Of a stretch of DNA of 64,000 nucleotides, positions 32,838 to 40,945 are shown piece by piece. The notes beneath the pieces were generated by a model, which was not told the origin of the DNA, made no database searches, and saw only the letters and a program-made list of their open reading frames with translations. The translations under genes and the position numbers were made by a program. The DNA comes from Microbacterium sp. W4I20 (GTDB taxonomy: Bacteria > Actinomycetota > Actinomycetes > Actinomycetales > Microbacteriaceae), in assembly GCF_030816505.1 (NCBI RefSeq), contig NZ_JAUSYB010000001.1, forward strand, positions 992,001-1,056,000, read 5' to 3'. The stretch's first letter is position 1. Each line of letters begins with the position of its first letter.

Positions 32838-34280
32838 ATGAGCACCGGAGAGCGCGACACGATCGCAGAAGCCGCCGTAGAGATCCCCGCCGAGGCCACG
32901 ACCGAGGCCGTGGAGAACAGCACCACGAACCGCAAGCAGCCCTTTCCGCAGGGCTTCCTCGACACCATCTCGACCGGGTGGGCCGAGCGGCCGGAGACCC
33001 TCCCCGCTCCCCGGGCCCAGGCGAGCTTCGCAGCGGCGCGTCGCGCAGCGGTGTCGGCGGCGTTCCCGGGCAAGCGCCTGGTGATCCCGGCAGGATCCCT
33101 CAAGCAGCGCAGCAACGACACCGACTACGTGTTCCGCGCGCACTCCGCCTTCGCGCACCTCACCGGCTGGGCGTCCGATGCCGAGCCCGACTCGGTCCTC
33201 GTCTTCGAGCCCACCGACGGCGGACATGACGTCACCCTCCACTTCCGCGAGCGCGCCGACCGCACCACCACCGAGTTCTACGCTGACGCGACCGTCGGCG
33301 AGTTCTGGATCGGCCCGCGGCCGTCGCTCGCCGGCGTGGCCGGCGATCTCGACATCGCGACCTCGCACCTGCACGAGTATCTGCCGGTCGACGGCGAACT
33401 CGTCCTCGAAGACGACGAGGACCTCACCCGCTTCGTCTCCGAGCTGCGCCTGATCAAGGACGAGTTCGAGATCGCCGAGATGCGTCACGCGGTGGAGATC
33501 ACCGCGAAGGGGTTCGACGACATCATCCGCGAACTGCCCCAAGCGATCGACCACGCCCGCGGCGAGCGCGTCGTCGAGGGTGTCTTCCACCGGCGGGCCC
33601 GGGAAGACGGCAACGGCGAGGGGTATGACACCATCGCCGCGTCCGGTCCGCACGCGTGCTACCTGCACTGGACGCGCAACGACGGCGGGGTGGTGCCCGG
33701 CGACCTGATCCTGGTCGACGCCGGCGTCGAGGCCGACAGCCTCTACACCGCCGACATCACTCGCACGCTCCCCGTCTCCGGCAGGTTCACCGAGGTACAG
33801 CGCCGCGTGTACGAGACGGTGCGCGAAGCAGCGGATGCCGCGTTCGCCGCGGCCCGCGTCGGTGTCCGCTTCCGCGATGTGCACGCGGCCGCCATGACCG
33901 TGATCGCCCAGCGCACGGCCGAGTGGGGTCTGCTGCCGGTCACGGCGGAGGAGGCGCTCGATGCGGACAAGGGCGGCCAGCACCGTCGTTACATGGTGCA
34001 CGGCACCTCGCACCACCTCGGCATCGACGTGCACGACTGCGCGCAGGCGCGTCGGGAGATGTACTACGACGGCATCCTCGCGCCGGGCATGGTCTTCACG
34101 ATCGAGCCGGGCCTGTACTTCCAGATCGACGACCTCACGGTGCCGGCGGAGCTGCGCGGCATCGGCGTGCGCATCGAGGACGACATCCTGATGACGGCCG
34201 ACGGCCCGGTGAACCTGTCGGCGGACATCCCCCGCACCGCCGACGAGGTCGAGGCCTGGATCGCCCGGCTGCAGAGCTGA
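32838..34280 (+). CDS. pepP: Xaa-Pro aminopeptidase (aminopeptidase P, M24B)
   Basis: 480 aa. The creatinase N-terminal domain (about 60-190) is followed by the pita-bread catalytic domain. Metal ligands are present: Asp in VDAGVEAD and TADITRTL, His in HGTSHHLGIDVHD, and Glu in FTIEPGLYF and IRIEDD-type VRIEDDIL. It removes N-terminal residues preceding proline in the cytoplasm. An acidic N-terminal extension of about 35 residues precedes the domain. The APH-type kinase gene starts 9 bp downstream, so the two are likely one transcript. Confidence 0.92.
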   Translation: MSTGERDTIAEAAVEIPAEATTEAVENSTTNRKQPFPQGFLDTISTGWAERPETLPAPRAQASFAAARRAAVSAAFPGKRLVIPAGSLKQRSNDTDYVFRAHSAFAHLTGWASDAEPDSVLVFEPTDGGHDVTLHFRERADRTTTEFYADATVGEFWIGPRPSLAGVAGDLDIATSHLHEYLPVDGELVLEDDEDLTRFVSELRLIKDEFEIAEMRHAVEITAKGFDDIIRELPQAIDHARGERVVEGVFHRRAREDGNGEGYDTIAASGPHACYLHWTRNDGGVVPGDLILVDAGVEADSLYTADITRTLPVSGRFTEVQRRVYETVREAADAAFAAARVGVRFRDVHAAAMTVIAQRTAEWGLLPVTAEEALDADKGGQHRRYMVHGTSHHLGIDVHDCAQARREMYYDGILAPGMVFTIEPGLYFQIDDLTVPAELRGIGVRIEDDILMTADGPVNLSADIPRTADEVEAWIARLQS

Positions 34281-34289
34281 CCCGACTCG

Positions 34290-35195
34290 ATGCACGAGGG
34301 CGAACTCACGCTCGACGACGCGGCGGCGGGACAACTCATCGCACGGCGGTTCCCCGAGCTGGGTGAGCTGCCGCTGCGGCGGGTCGACACCGCCGGCACG
34401 GTGAACACCATCGTCCGCGTGGGTGATGAGCTCGTCGCGCGCTTCCCGCTCCTCGGCGCCTCGGAGGCGGAGCTGACCGGCGAGGCGGCGGCGATGGACG
34501 AGTTCTCATCGATGAGTCCGTTCGCCGCGCCTCGATCGTTCGGCATCGCTCCCCCGTCGGACGGGTATCCCTCCGCGTGGTCGGTGCAGACGTGGGTGGA
34601 GGGCGAGCTCGCCGATCCGGAGCGGGATGCCGCATCGGAACTGCTCGCTGCGGATCTCGCGTCGCTCATCACCGCGCTGCGTGCGGCCGATGTGCGGGGA
34701 CGCGTGTTCGACGGTCACGGCCGTGGCGGCGATCTCCTCGACCACGAGGAGTGGGTCGCGCACTGTCTCGAGCAGAGCGGGCATCTGATCGACGAGCCGC
34801 GTGCGACGGCGCTGTGGGCGAGGCTGCGCATGCTGCCACCCTCGGGCGCGGACGTCATGAGCCACCGCGACCTCACGCCCTTCAACCTGCTGGTCGGCGG
34901 GCAGGACGGTGCAGCCCGACTGTGTGGCGTGCTCGACACCGGCGGTTTCGGACCGGCCGACCGCGCGCTGGACCTCGTCGCCGCGTGGCACCTGCTCGAT
35001 GCACCGGCGCGACAGGTGCTGCGCGACGACGTCGGAGCGGGCGAGGTCGAGTGGCGGCGCGGAGCGGCCTGGGCGTTCCAGCAGGCGATGGGCCTCGTCT
35101 GGTACTACGAGCAGTCGAACCCTCCGATGAGTGCTCTCGGACTCTCCACGATGCGCCGTTTGCTCACCGACGAGGAGCTGTCGGCGCTCGCCTGA
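34290..35195 (+). CDS. APH-family small-molecule kinase
   Basis: 301 aa. In contrast to the pseudokinase at 18 kb, the catalytic loop is complete (MSHRDLTPFNLLVGG) and the metal-binding segment reads GVLDTGGFGPADRALDL. The substrate cannot be inferred; the superfamily covers aminoglycosides, macrolides, choline, homoserine, fructosamine and methylthioribose. With no resistance context and a shared operon with aminopeptidase P, a metabolic role is more likely than drug resistance. The start is ATG 34290, 9 bp after the pepP stop, without a strong ribosome-binding site. Confidence 0.8.
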   Translation: MHEGELTLDDAAAGQLIARRFPELGELPLRRVDTAGTVNTIVRVGDELVARFPLLGASEAELTGEAAAMDEFSSMSPFAAPRSFGIAPPSDGYPSAWSVQTWVEGELADPERDAASELLAADLASLITALRAADVRGRVFDGHGRGGDLLDHEEWVAHCLEQSGHLIDEPRATALWARLRMLPPSGADVMSHRDLTPFNLLVGGQDGAARLCGVLDTGGFGPADRALDLVAAWHLLDAPARQVLRDDVGAGEVEWRRGAAWAFQQAMGLVWYYEQSNPPMSALGLSTMRRLLTDEELSALA

Positions 35196-35203
35196 CCCTC
35201 GGA

Positions 35204-35255
35204 CTGGATCAGAAACGGTGCGGGAGCGGGCCCCGCCAGAGCATTCTTGATCCAG
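35204..35255. terminator. Convergent hairpin between the kinase and metallophosphoesterase genes
   Basis: CTGGATCAGAA (35204-35214) pairs with TTCTTGATCCAG (35244-35255) with one bulge. The enclosed region is GC-rich and can form an inner stem. It occupies the 84-bp gap between converging genes and is probably used in both directions. Confidence 0.55.
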
Positions 35256-35279
35256 CATCGCTCCCTGAGCGGAGACCTG

Positions 35280-36017
35280 TCACGCCTGCCTCCCGCGGAA
35301 GACGGCGGTCCGGAGTTCGACCGCCCAGACGTCGCGGGCCGGCATGTCGCGCGCCTCGGCGACCGCGATCTCAGCCTCGATGTCGTAGGGCACCCGCACG
35401 AACTGCACTCCGAACGGGTCGGAGGCGGAGGCGCCGCCCTCGAGGATCACATACGACGGCGTGGGCTCGTCGAGCGGATTGCCGACGCTGCCGACGTTGA
35501 ACAGGGTCCGCCCGTCTTCGGACTCGATGTACGCATCGTGGATGTCGCCGTAGCCGACGACGTCGGGAAGCGGACCGTCGCCGGTCATCGCGGTGTTCTC
35601 GAACATGCCCGCGAACTGCTCGGGCGTGTGGTGGAAGTGCACCCGCACGTGCGGGCTCTCGGCCGACGCGTGGAACAGCCGGATGCGCCGCCCACTCAGC
35701 TCCAGGTCGAGACTCAGGGGCAGCTCGGACAGCCACTTCCTACTCGCCTCCGACAGCTCGTCGCGCCACCAGACCATCTCCGGCGGGCCGTCATCGGGGA
35801 TGCCGGCGAGGAAGTCGTCCCAGTTGCCGCGCACGCTGACCTCGCACACCTCGCGGCAACGGATCACGGCCTCGTCACCGCGCGGACCCTTGCCCGCGGT
35901 GTCACCCAGGTTGATGATGCGCCGGATGCCGCGTGCCGCGATGTCGTCGAGCACGGCTTCGAGGGCGGTCAGGTTGCCGTGAATGTCGGAGATCAGAGCG
36001 ATGCGTTCAAGACTCAC
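35280..36017 (-). CDS. Calcineurin-like metallophosphoesterase (YfcE/MJ0936-like)
   Basis: 245 aa. Dinuclear metal motifs are in order: SDIHGN, LGDTAGKGP, RGNWDD, VVGYGDIHDAY and NVGSVGNP. Size and spacing match single-domain phosphodiesterases that act on cyclic nucleotides or other small phosphodiesters. GTG 36017 is used as the start, with GAGGA about 8 nt upstream. It begins 16 bp after the alpha/beta hydrolase stop on the same strand and is probably the last gene of that transcript. Confidence 0.85.
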   Translation of the reverse strand: MSLERIALISDIHGNLTALEAVLDDIAARGIRRIINLGDTAGKGPRGDEAVIRCREVCEVSVRGNWDDFLAGIPDDGPPEMVWWRDELSEASRKWLSELPLSLDLELSGRRIRLFHASAESPHVRVHFHHTPEQFAGMFENTAMTGDGPLPDVVGYGDIHDAYIESEDGRTLFNVGSVGNPLDEPTPSYVILEGGASASDPFGVQFVRVPYDIEAEIAVAEARDMPARDVWAVELRTAVFRGRQA

Positions 36018-36033
36018 CCGGCCATCCTCGCAC

Positions 36034-36684
36034 TCAGCGCCGGACGAACTCCGCAACGAATGGAGCCAGGGACGCCCCGATCTCGGATGCCGGGCGCTTG
36101 CGGCCCTTCACCTCGAACGTGTGCCCGCCGCCGTCGATCCAGACGACCTCGGCCTCCTGACACGTCGCCACGGCTTCCTCGAACTGTTCGACCGGCTGGA
36201 TGAACGGATCGTTCGTGCCCTCGACGAACAGCTGCGGCACGCCGATGGCCGGCAGGTGCTCGATGCGCGGCTTCTCCGGCTTGCCGGGTGCGTGGAGCGG
36301 GTAGCCGAGGTACGCGAGCCCGTCGACGACGAGCCCGTCGGCGACCGCCATGGACGCCATCCGTCCGCCGTAGGATTTGCCGGTCGCCCAGATCGTCGCA
36401 CCGGGGTCGGTCTCGCGCGCGAAAGCCACCACCGCGCGCCAGGTGGCGATCGCGTGCGCCGCCGGCCCCGGCATCCGCCGCCCCTGTTCCACGTACGGAA
36501 AGTTGAAGCGCAGCGTGGAGAAGCCCAGCTCGCCGAGTGCTTCGGCGAAACCGGTGAGGAAGGGGTGGTCCTTCCCGGTGCCGGCGCCGTGCGCGATGAT
36601 CACCGTCGCGCCGCTGTCGCCGGCGATCCAGTCCGCAGAGATCGATGTGGGGCCGGTCGGCAGCTCGAGCGCGATGTCGACCAT
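36034..36684 (-). CDS. Alpha/beta hydrolase (KANL3/Tex30-like)
   Basis: 216 aa. It opens with a strand and IIAHGAGTGKDHPF, the oxyanion region. The nucleophile is in GKSYGGRMAS, the acid in EGTNDPF and the His in DGGGHTFE. The family is widespread in bacteria with no defined substrate. It lies between the GSP17M gene (28 bp upstream) and the metallophosphoesterase gene (16 bp downstream), all on the minus strand. Confidence 0.84.
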   Translation of the reverse strand: MVDIALELPTGPTSISADWIAGDSGATVIIAHGAGTGKDHPFLTGFAEALGELGFSTLRFNFPYVEQGRRMPGPAAHAIATWRAVVAFARETDPGATIWATGKSYGGRMASMAVADGLVVDGLAYLGYPLHAPGKPEKPRIEHLPAIGVPQLFVEGTNDPFIQPVEQFEEAVATCQEAEVVWIDGGGHTFEVKGRKRPASEIGASLAPFVAEFVRR

Positions 36685-36712
36685 CAGCGCACCGCGGACG
36701 GGTGCGGCCTCA

Positions 36713-37426
36713 TCAGACGCCGGCCTGCGGCGTCGCCGGTCCCGTGCCGGGACCGTCGGGCTGCGCCACCGGATCCGCCGGACGCGGCGGCACGACAGGC
36801 TCCGGAGCAGGCTCGGGAGCGGGTGCCGGGTCGCCGGCGGGAGCGGGAGACGGTTCCGGAGCAGGAGCAGGCTCCGGGGCGGGCACAGGCGCGCCGGCCG
36901 GGATCCGCTCGCCGTACCGGGGAGGCTCGTCGAGGTTCACCGGGGGTCGCACGGGGGCGACCTGAGCCGCACCGAGGACGTTGCGTGCCTTCGAGAGCGA
37001 CGTGGCCATCACCGTGACCTCGTAGTGATCGGCGGCGAACTGGGTGACGCTCGCGAAGTCGCGACGACGACGCACGATCGCGTAGGTCACGAGGCTCAGC
37101 AGCATGCCCACGGCCACGCCGATGAAGACGAAGCCGACGAACAGCTGGATCGGCACCTCCGGGTTGCCGAGCACCAGGATCGCGGAGAGGAAGAGTCCGA
37201 TCAGCACGCCGTTGATCGCACCGGATCGCGCCGCAGCCGCGTAGCCCAGCTTCCCGGTGACCCGCTCGACCGTGCGCACGCTCTGCCCGACGATCGCGAT
37301 GTCCCGGGCCGGCACCTCCCCCGCGATCAGCTTCGACACCGTCTTCTGCGCGCTCTCATAGTCGCGCGTCGAGGCGACGATCTCGCCGGTGTCGCTACCG
37401 TTCACAGGTCGGTTCAGCATGCTCAT
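36713..37426 (-). CDS. General stress protein 17M-like membrane protein with Pro/Ala/Glu tail
   Basis: 237 aa. The N-terminal soluble segment (YESAQKTVSKLIAGEVPARDIAIVGQ) is the GSP17M-type domain. A two-helix hairpin (about 74-116) follows, then a second soluble stretch. The last 65 residues are a low-complexity Pro-Ala-Pro-Glu array that could span wall material or be flexible. The mycobacterial counterpart at this locus is Rv1234. ATG 37426 and an internal ATG at 37420 are both possible starts, and TAGCCG is suitably spaced for the second. It is divergent from the MgtE-CBS gene. Confidence 0.78.
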   Translation of the reverse strand: MSMLNRPVNGSDTGEIVASTRDYESAQKTVSKLIAGEVPARDIAIVGQSVRTVERVTGKLGYAAAARSGAINGVLIGLFLSAILVLGNPEVPIQLFVGFVFIGVAVGMLLSLVTYAIVRRRRDFASVTQFAADHYEVTVMATSLSKARNVLGAAQVAPVRPPVNLDEPPRYGERIPAGAPVPAPEPAPAPEPSPAPAGDPAPAPEPAPEPVVPPRPADPVAQPDGPGTGPATPQAGV

Positions 37427-37500
37427 CCGGCTATTCTTTCACGCCCTGCCCCTGCGGGACCGGGCGCGCAACCCACAGGGCGTCCCCCAGGCCCGCGCAC

Positions 37501-37506
37501 TACGCT
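37501..37506 (+). promoter_or_regulatory. -10 element TACGCT, leaderless type
   Basis: TACGCT lies 6 nt before GTG 37513 with GGGAAC between. It would drive the MgtE-CBS, DUF1003 and mrp genes. Confidence 0.5.
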
Positions 37507-37512
37507 GGGAAC

Positions 37513-38781
37513 GTGAGCACACAACGGGTATTCGCCGCGCGCCTGGCCGGGTGCGCCGTCTTCGACCCCGTCGGCGATCGGCTCGGCAAAGTCCGAGATG
37601 TCGTCATCGTGTATCGAAGTACCGCTGCTCCGCGTGTGATCGGCCTCGTGGTCGAGATCCCCGGCCGTCGTCAAGTGTTCCTCTCGATCGGACGGGTCAC
37701 CTCGATCCGCGCCGGGCAGGTCATCAGCACCGGACTCATCAACGTGCGACGGTTCTCTCCGCGCGCCGGTGAGGTGCGCGTGCTCGCCGAGATGCTCGGC
37801 CGGCGGATGACCTTCGCCGACGGCAGCGGCACCGCCGTGATCGAAGACGTCGCGATCGAGCCGAACCGCCTCGGCGAGTGGGCCGTCAGCCAGCTCTTCC
37901 TGCGACGGCCGAAGACGAGCGCCTCGCCGTTCGCCAAGGGGCCGACCACCTTCGCCGCCTGGAGCGAGGTCGTCGAGAAGCGCGCGCCCGGCGAGTCTCA
38001 GTCCGCGGAGCAGCTGGTCGCGTCGTACGCCGAGCTGCACGCCGCCGACCTCGCCAACACACTCCTCGACCTGCCGCAGAAGCGCATGATCGAGGTCGCC
38101 GAGGAACTCTCCGACGACCGGCTCGCCGACGCTCTCGAGGAGATGCCGGAAGACGATCAGGTGCACATCCTCGATTGGCTGGGCGACGAGCGCGCCGCCG
38201 ACATCCTGGATCAGATGGAACCGGACGATGCCGCCGACCTGCTCGCTCAGCTGCCGCCGAAGCGCCTCGAGCAGCTCCTCGAGCTGATGGAACCCGAGGA
38301 GGCCGAAGACGTCAGGATGCTCCTGCGCTACGGCCCCGACACCGCCGGTGGCCTGATGACCCCCGAGCCGATCATCCTCTCGGCCGACGCCACGATCGCG
38401 GAGGCGCTCGCGCTGATCCGCCGCCATGAGCTGCACCCGGCTCTGGCATCCGCCGTCTTCGTGACCCTTCCCCCGTTCGAGACACCCACCGGTCGCCTGC
38501 TCGGCATGGTGCATTTCCAGCGGATGCTGCGCTACCCGCCGCACGAGCGGCTCGGCGGCATCATGGACGACAGTCTCGACCCGGTGCCCGCCAACGCGTC
38601 GGCCGCCGAGGTGGCGCGCCTGCTGGCGAGCTACGACCTCGTCTCGCTCCCTGTGGTCGACGCGGCGCGCCGCCTGGTCGGGGCGGTGAGCATCGACGAC
38701 GTGCTCGACTACCTCCTCCCCGACGACTGGCGGTCGCACGACAGTGAAGACACCGCGACGACGACCGAGGAGGTGCGCTGA
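37513..38781 (+). CDS. MgtE N-domain / CBS-pair protein without a channel domain
   Basis: 422 aa. A PRC-barrel-like beta domain (about 1-115) precedes an MgtE N-terminal superhelical domain (about 160-285, helices with acidic LADALEEMPEDDQ and LDQMEPDDAADLL repeats). A tandem CBS pair follows (about 290-410). In true MgtE channels the N-domain and CBS pair sense cytosolic Mg2+ and gate five C-terminal helices; here there are no helices. It may be a soluble Mg2+ or nucleotide sensor. The stop overlaps the next start (TGATG), linking it to the DUF1003 membrane protein. Confidence 0.85.
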   Translation: MSTQRVFAARLAGCAVFDPVGDRLGKVRDVVIVYRSTAAPRVIGLVVEIPGRRQVFLSIGRVTSIRAGQVISTGLINVRRFSPRAGEVRVLAEMLGRRMTFADGSGTAVIEDVAIEPNRLGEWAVSQLFLRRPKTSASPFAKGPTTFAAWSEVVEKRAPGESQSAEQLVASYAELHAADLANTLLDLPQKRMIEVAEELSDDRLADALEEMPEDDQVHILDWLGDERAADILDQMEPDDAADLLAQLPPKRLEQLLELMEPEEAEDVRMLLRYGPDTAGGLMTPEPIILSADATIAEALALIRRHELHPALASAVFVTLPPFETPTGRLLGMVHFQRMLRYPPHERLGGIMDDSLDPVPANASAAEVARLLASYDLVSLPVVDAARRLVGAVSIDDVLDYLLPDDWRSHDSEDTATTTEEVR

Positions 38782-39314
38782 TGGCACGCAATGCGCCCCG
38801 CCTCGATGCCCCGCTCGGCCGCGGAACCACGCGGCAGCGCCCGACCTCACGCGACCGTTTCGGCCGTTTCACGGAATGGGTCGCCCGCGCGATGGGCACC
38901 CCGGCGTTCCTGCTCATGCTCACGCTGTTCTGCGTGGCGTGGATCCTCTGGAACACGCTGACACCCGACAACCTGCGGTTCGATGACGCCGCGCTCGGGT
39001 TCACGGCGCTCACCCTCATGCTCTCGCTGCAGGCCTCGTACGCGGCGCCCCTGATCCTGCTCGCACAGAACCGGCAGGACGACCGCGACCGCGTGCAGAT
39101 CGAGCAGGACCGCCAGCGTGCAGAGCGCAACCTCGCCGACACCGAGTACCTCGCCCGCGAGATCGTCGCGCTGCGGATGGCGCTCGAGGAGCGCAACACC
39201 CAGCTCGTGACACGGGACGTGCTGCGCCAGGAGCTGAAGACGCTGCTCGCGGAGCTCGACCATGACGAGGAGAAGTCCGCCGACGAGCGATCCGCCGGCG
39301 GCGCCCCGTCATGA
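38781..39314 (+). CDS. DUF1003 family membrane protein
   Basis: 177 aa. Two helices (about 40-58 and 72-92) are joined by a short loop, and LQASYAAPLILLAQNRQDDRDR is the family signature region. A charged coiled-coil (about 95-165) follows. Function is unknown. The gene sits between the channel-less MgtE protein (1-nt overlap) and mrp (ATGA overlap), so the three are translationally coupled. A membrane partner for the MgtE-CBS sensor is an attractive but unproven idea. Confidence 0.85.
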   Translation: MARNAPRLDAPLGRGTTRQRPTSRDRFGRFTEWVARAMGTPAFLLMLTLFCVAWILWNTLTPDNLRFDDAALGFTALTLMLSLQASYAAPLILLAQNRQDDRDRVQIEQDRQRAERNLADTEYLAREIVALRMALEERNTQLVTRDVLRQELKTLLAELDHDEEKSADERSAGGAPS

Positions 39315-40432
39315 CCGCGGCAGAGAGAGTCCGTGCTGCGGTCGCCGCGGTCACGGATCCCGAACTGCGCCGTCCGATCGGCGACCTCGACATGGTGCGC
39401 GACATCGAGGTCGAGGGCGACCGCGCGATCGTCGGTATCGTGCTCACGATCGTCGGGTGCCCGGCCGCGGCGCGCATCGAATCGGATGTCCGGCAGGCCG
39501 CGGCATCCGTCCCCGGCATCGAGTCCGTCGACCTCACGATCGGCGTGATGACGCCGGCCGAGCGCAAGGCACTGACCGAGAAGCTCCGCGACGGCCGGCC
39601 TGCGCGTCAGATGCCGTTCGGACCCGACTCGCTCACCCGTGTGATCCTCGTCTCGAGCGGCAAGGGCGGGGTGGGCAAGTCGACGGTCACCGCGAACCTC
39701 GCCGTCGCCCTCGCCGATCAGGGACTCGCCGTCGGGCTCGTCGACGCCGATGTGCACGGCTTCTCGATACCCGGGCTGCTCGGCATCCCGGCGGGCACGC
39801 AGCCCACGCGCATCGACGACCTCATGCTGCCGCCGGTCGCGCACGGGGTGAAGACGATCTCCATCGGCATGTTCCTCCGCGACGGCGAGGCCGTGGTCGC
39901 CTGGCGGGGACCTATGCTGCACCGCACGGTCTCGCAGTTCCTCACCGACGTGTTCTTCGGCGACCTCGACGTGCTCCTCATCGACATGCCTCCGGGCACC
40001 GGCGACATCGCCATCTCGATCGGCCAGCTGCTCCCCCACGCCGAGGTGCTCGTCGTCACGACGCCACAGACCGCGGCATCCGACGTCGCGATCCGCAGTG
40101 GGCTCGTCGCGCGACAGACCGGACAGCGCGTCATCGGGGTCATCGAGAACATGGCGGCGTTCGCGCTCCCGGACGGCACGGTCGTCGACCTGTTCGGAAC
40201 GGGCGGCGGCGCGGCCGTGGCCGCAGCACTCTCCGAGTCCGGCGATCCGGTGCCGTTGCTCGCCTCGATCCCGCTGAGTCCGGCGCTGCGCGAGGGCGGC
40301 GACTCCGGAATCCCGGTCGTGACCGGAGATACGACGGATGCGGCCGCCGTCATGATCCGCGACCTCGCGAAGTCTCTCGCCCGCCAGGGCCGCGGACTGG
40401 CGGGGCGTTCCCTGCCGATGTCGATCGGCTAA
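39311..40432 (+). CDS. mrp: Mrp/NBP35-family P-loop ATPase (ApbC-like)
   Basis: 373 aa. An N-terminal MIP18/DUF59 domain (about 1-85) carries the single conserved Cys50. The deviant Walker A SSGKGGVGKST (115-125) and LIDMPPGTGD follow. The family carries and inserts Fe-S clusters, and usually has a CPxC pair after ENM in the C-terminal half. Here that place reads ENMAAFALPDG with no cysteine, so cluster bridging through CxxC is not possible in this protein. It is the last gene of the coupled trio and is convergent with tatB, 51 bp apart. Confidence 0.88.
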   Translation: MTAAERVRAAVAAVTDPELRRPIGDLDMVRDIEVEGDRAIVGIVLTIVGCPAAARIESDVRQAAASVPGIESVDLTIGVMTPAERKALTEKLRDGRPARQMPFGPDSLTRVILVSSGKGGVGKSTVTANLAVALADQGLAVGLVDADVHGFSIPGLLGIPAGTQPTRIDDLMLPPVAHGVKTISIGMFLRDGEAVVAWRGPMLHRTVSQFLTDVFFGDLDVLLIDMPPGTGDIAISIGQLLPHAEVLVVTTPQTAASDVAIRSGLVARQTGQRVIGVIENMAAFALPDGTVVDLFGTGGGAAVAAALSESGDPVPLLASIPLSPALREGGDSGIPVVTGDTTDAAAVMIRDLAKSLARQGRGLAGRSLPMSIG

Positions 40433-40483
40433 GGCTCCGAACGAAGATCCCCTAGGCTTCGGACGAGCGCGTGGGGGCTCGGT

Positions 40484-40855
40484 TCACGTGGCTTCGAGGT
40501 CGTACGGGGGCCGGTTCTCGGCGGTGAACTCCTGGCGCACACGCGGTGCGACGGGCTCCATGATGGTGGAGCGCGCCTTCACCGCGGTGGCGGGCTGCGG
40601 CTCCTCCATGAGCGCATCGCGGATGATGCGACGCGGGTCGTACTGCCGCGGGTCGAGCTTGCGCCAGTCGACGTCGTCGAGATCGGGTCCGATCTCGTCG
40701 CGCATCTTCGACTTGGTGTCGCGGAGGTACTCACCGGCCTTGCGCACCATGCGGGCGAAGCTCTCGGCGGCCTTGGGCAGACGGTCGGGACCGATGATGA
40801 GCACAGCGATGAGGCCGATCAGCAGCATCTTCTCGAATGTGAGCCCGAACGTCAT
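40484..40855 (-). CDS. tatB: Sec-independent protein translocase TatB
   Basis: 123 aa. One short N-terminal membrane helix (about 8-22, LLIGLIAVLIIGPDRLP) ends in the Gly-Pro hinge of Tat components. An amphipathic helix (KAAESFARMVRKAGEYLRD) and an acidic, then Pro-rich, tail follow. With TatC it recognises twin-arginine signal peptides. No tatA or tatC lies in the window. ATG 40855 is preceded by TAGCCT at 6 nt. In mycobacteria tatB follows sigE-rseA-htrA; here those three are absent from this position. Confidence 0.9.
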   Translation of the reverse strand: MTFGLTFEKMLLIGLIAVLIIGPDRLPKAAESFARMVRKAGEYLRDTKSKMRDEIGPDLDDVDWRKLDPRQYDPRRIIRDALMEEPQPATAVKARSTIMEPVAPRVRQEFTAENRPPYDLEAT

Positions 40856-40861
40856 GTCTAC

Positions 40862-40867
40862 AGGCTA
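40862..40867 (-). promoter_or_regulatory. -10 element TAGCCT of tatB, leaderless type
   Basis: TAGCCT (minus strand) is followed by GTAGAC and ATG 40855, a 6-nt gap with no Shine-Dalgarno sequence. Confidence 0.5.
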
Positions 40868-40903
40868 CCGCCGCGCCTGCGGTCACTGCGCGCACGCAGC
40901 CCA

Positions 40904-40909
40904 TACGCT
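40904..40909 (+). promoter_or_regulatory. -10 element TACGCT with short leader
   Basis: TACGCT lies 36 nt before ATG 40946 of the O-methyltransferase gene. This would give a leader of about 30 nt. Confidence 0.35.
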
Positions 40910-40945
40910 GGAGGGAATCACAGCGCAGGCAGAGAAAGGCAGGCC

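Noticed and set aside
40433..40483. Terminator between mrp and tatB.
   Set aside because: Only a 5-bp CCGAA/TTCGG pairing separated by 16 nt is present, too weak to annotate.
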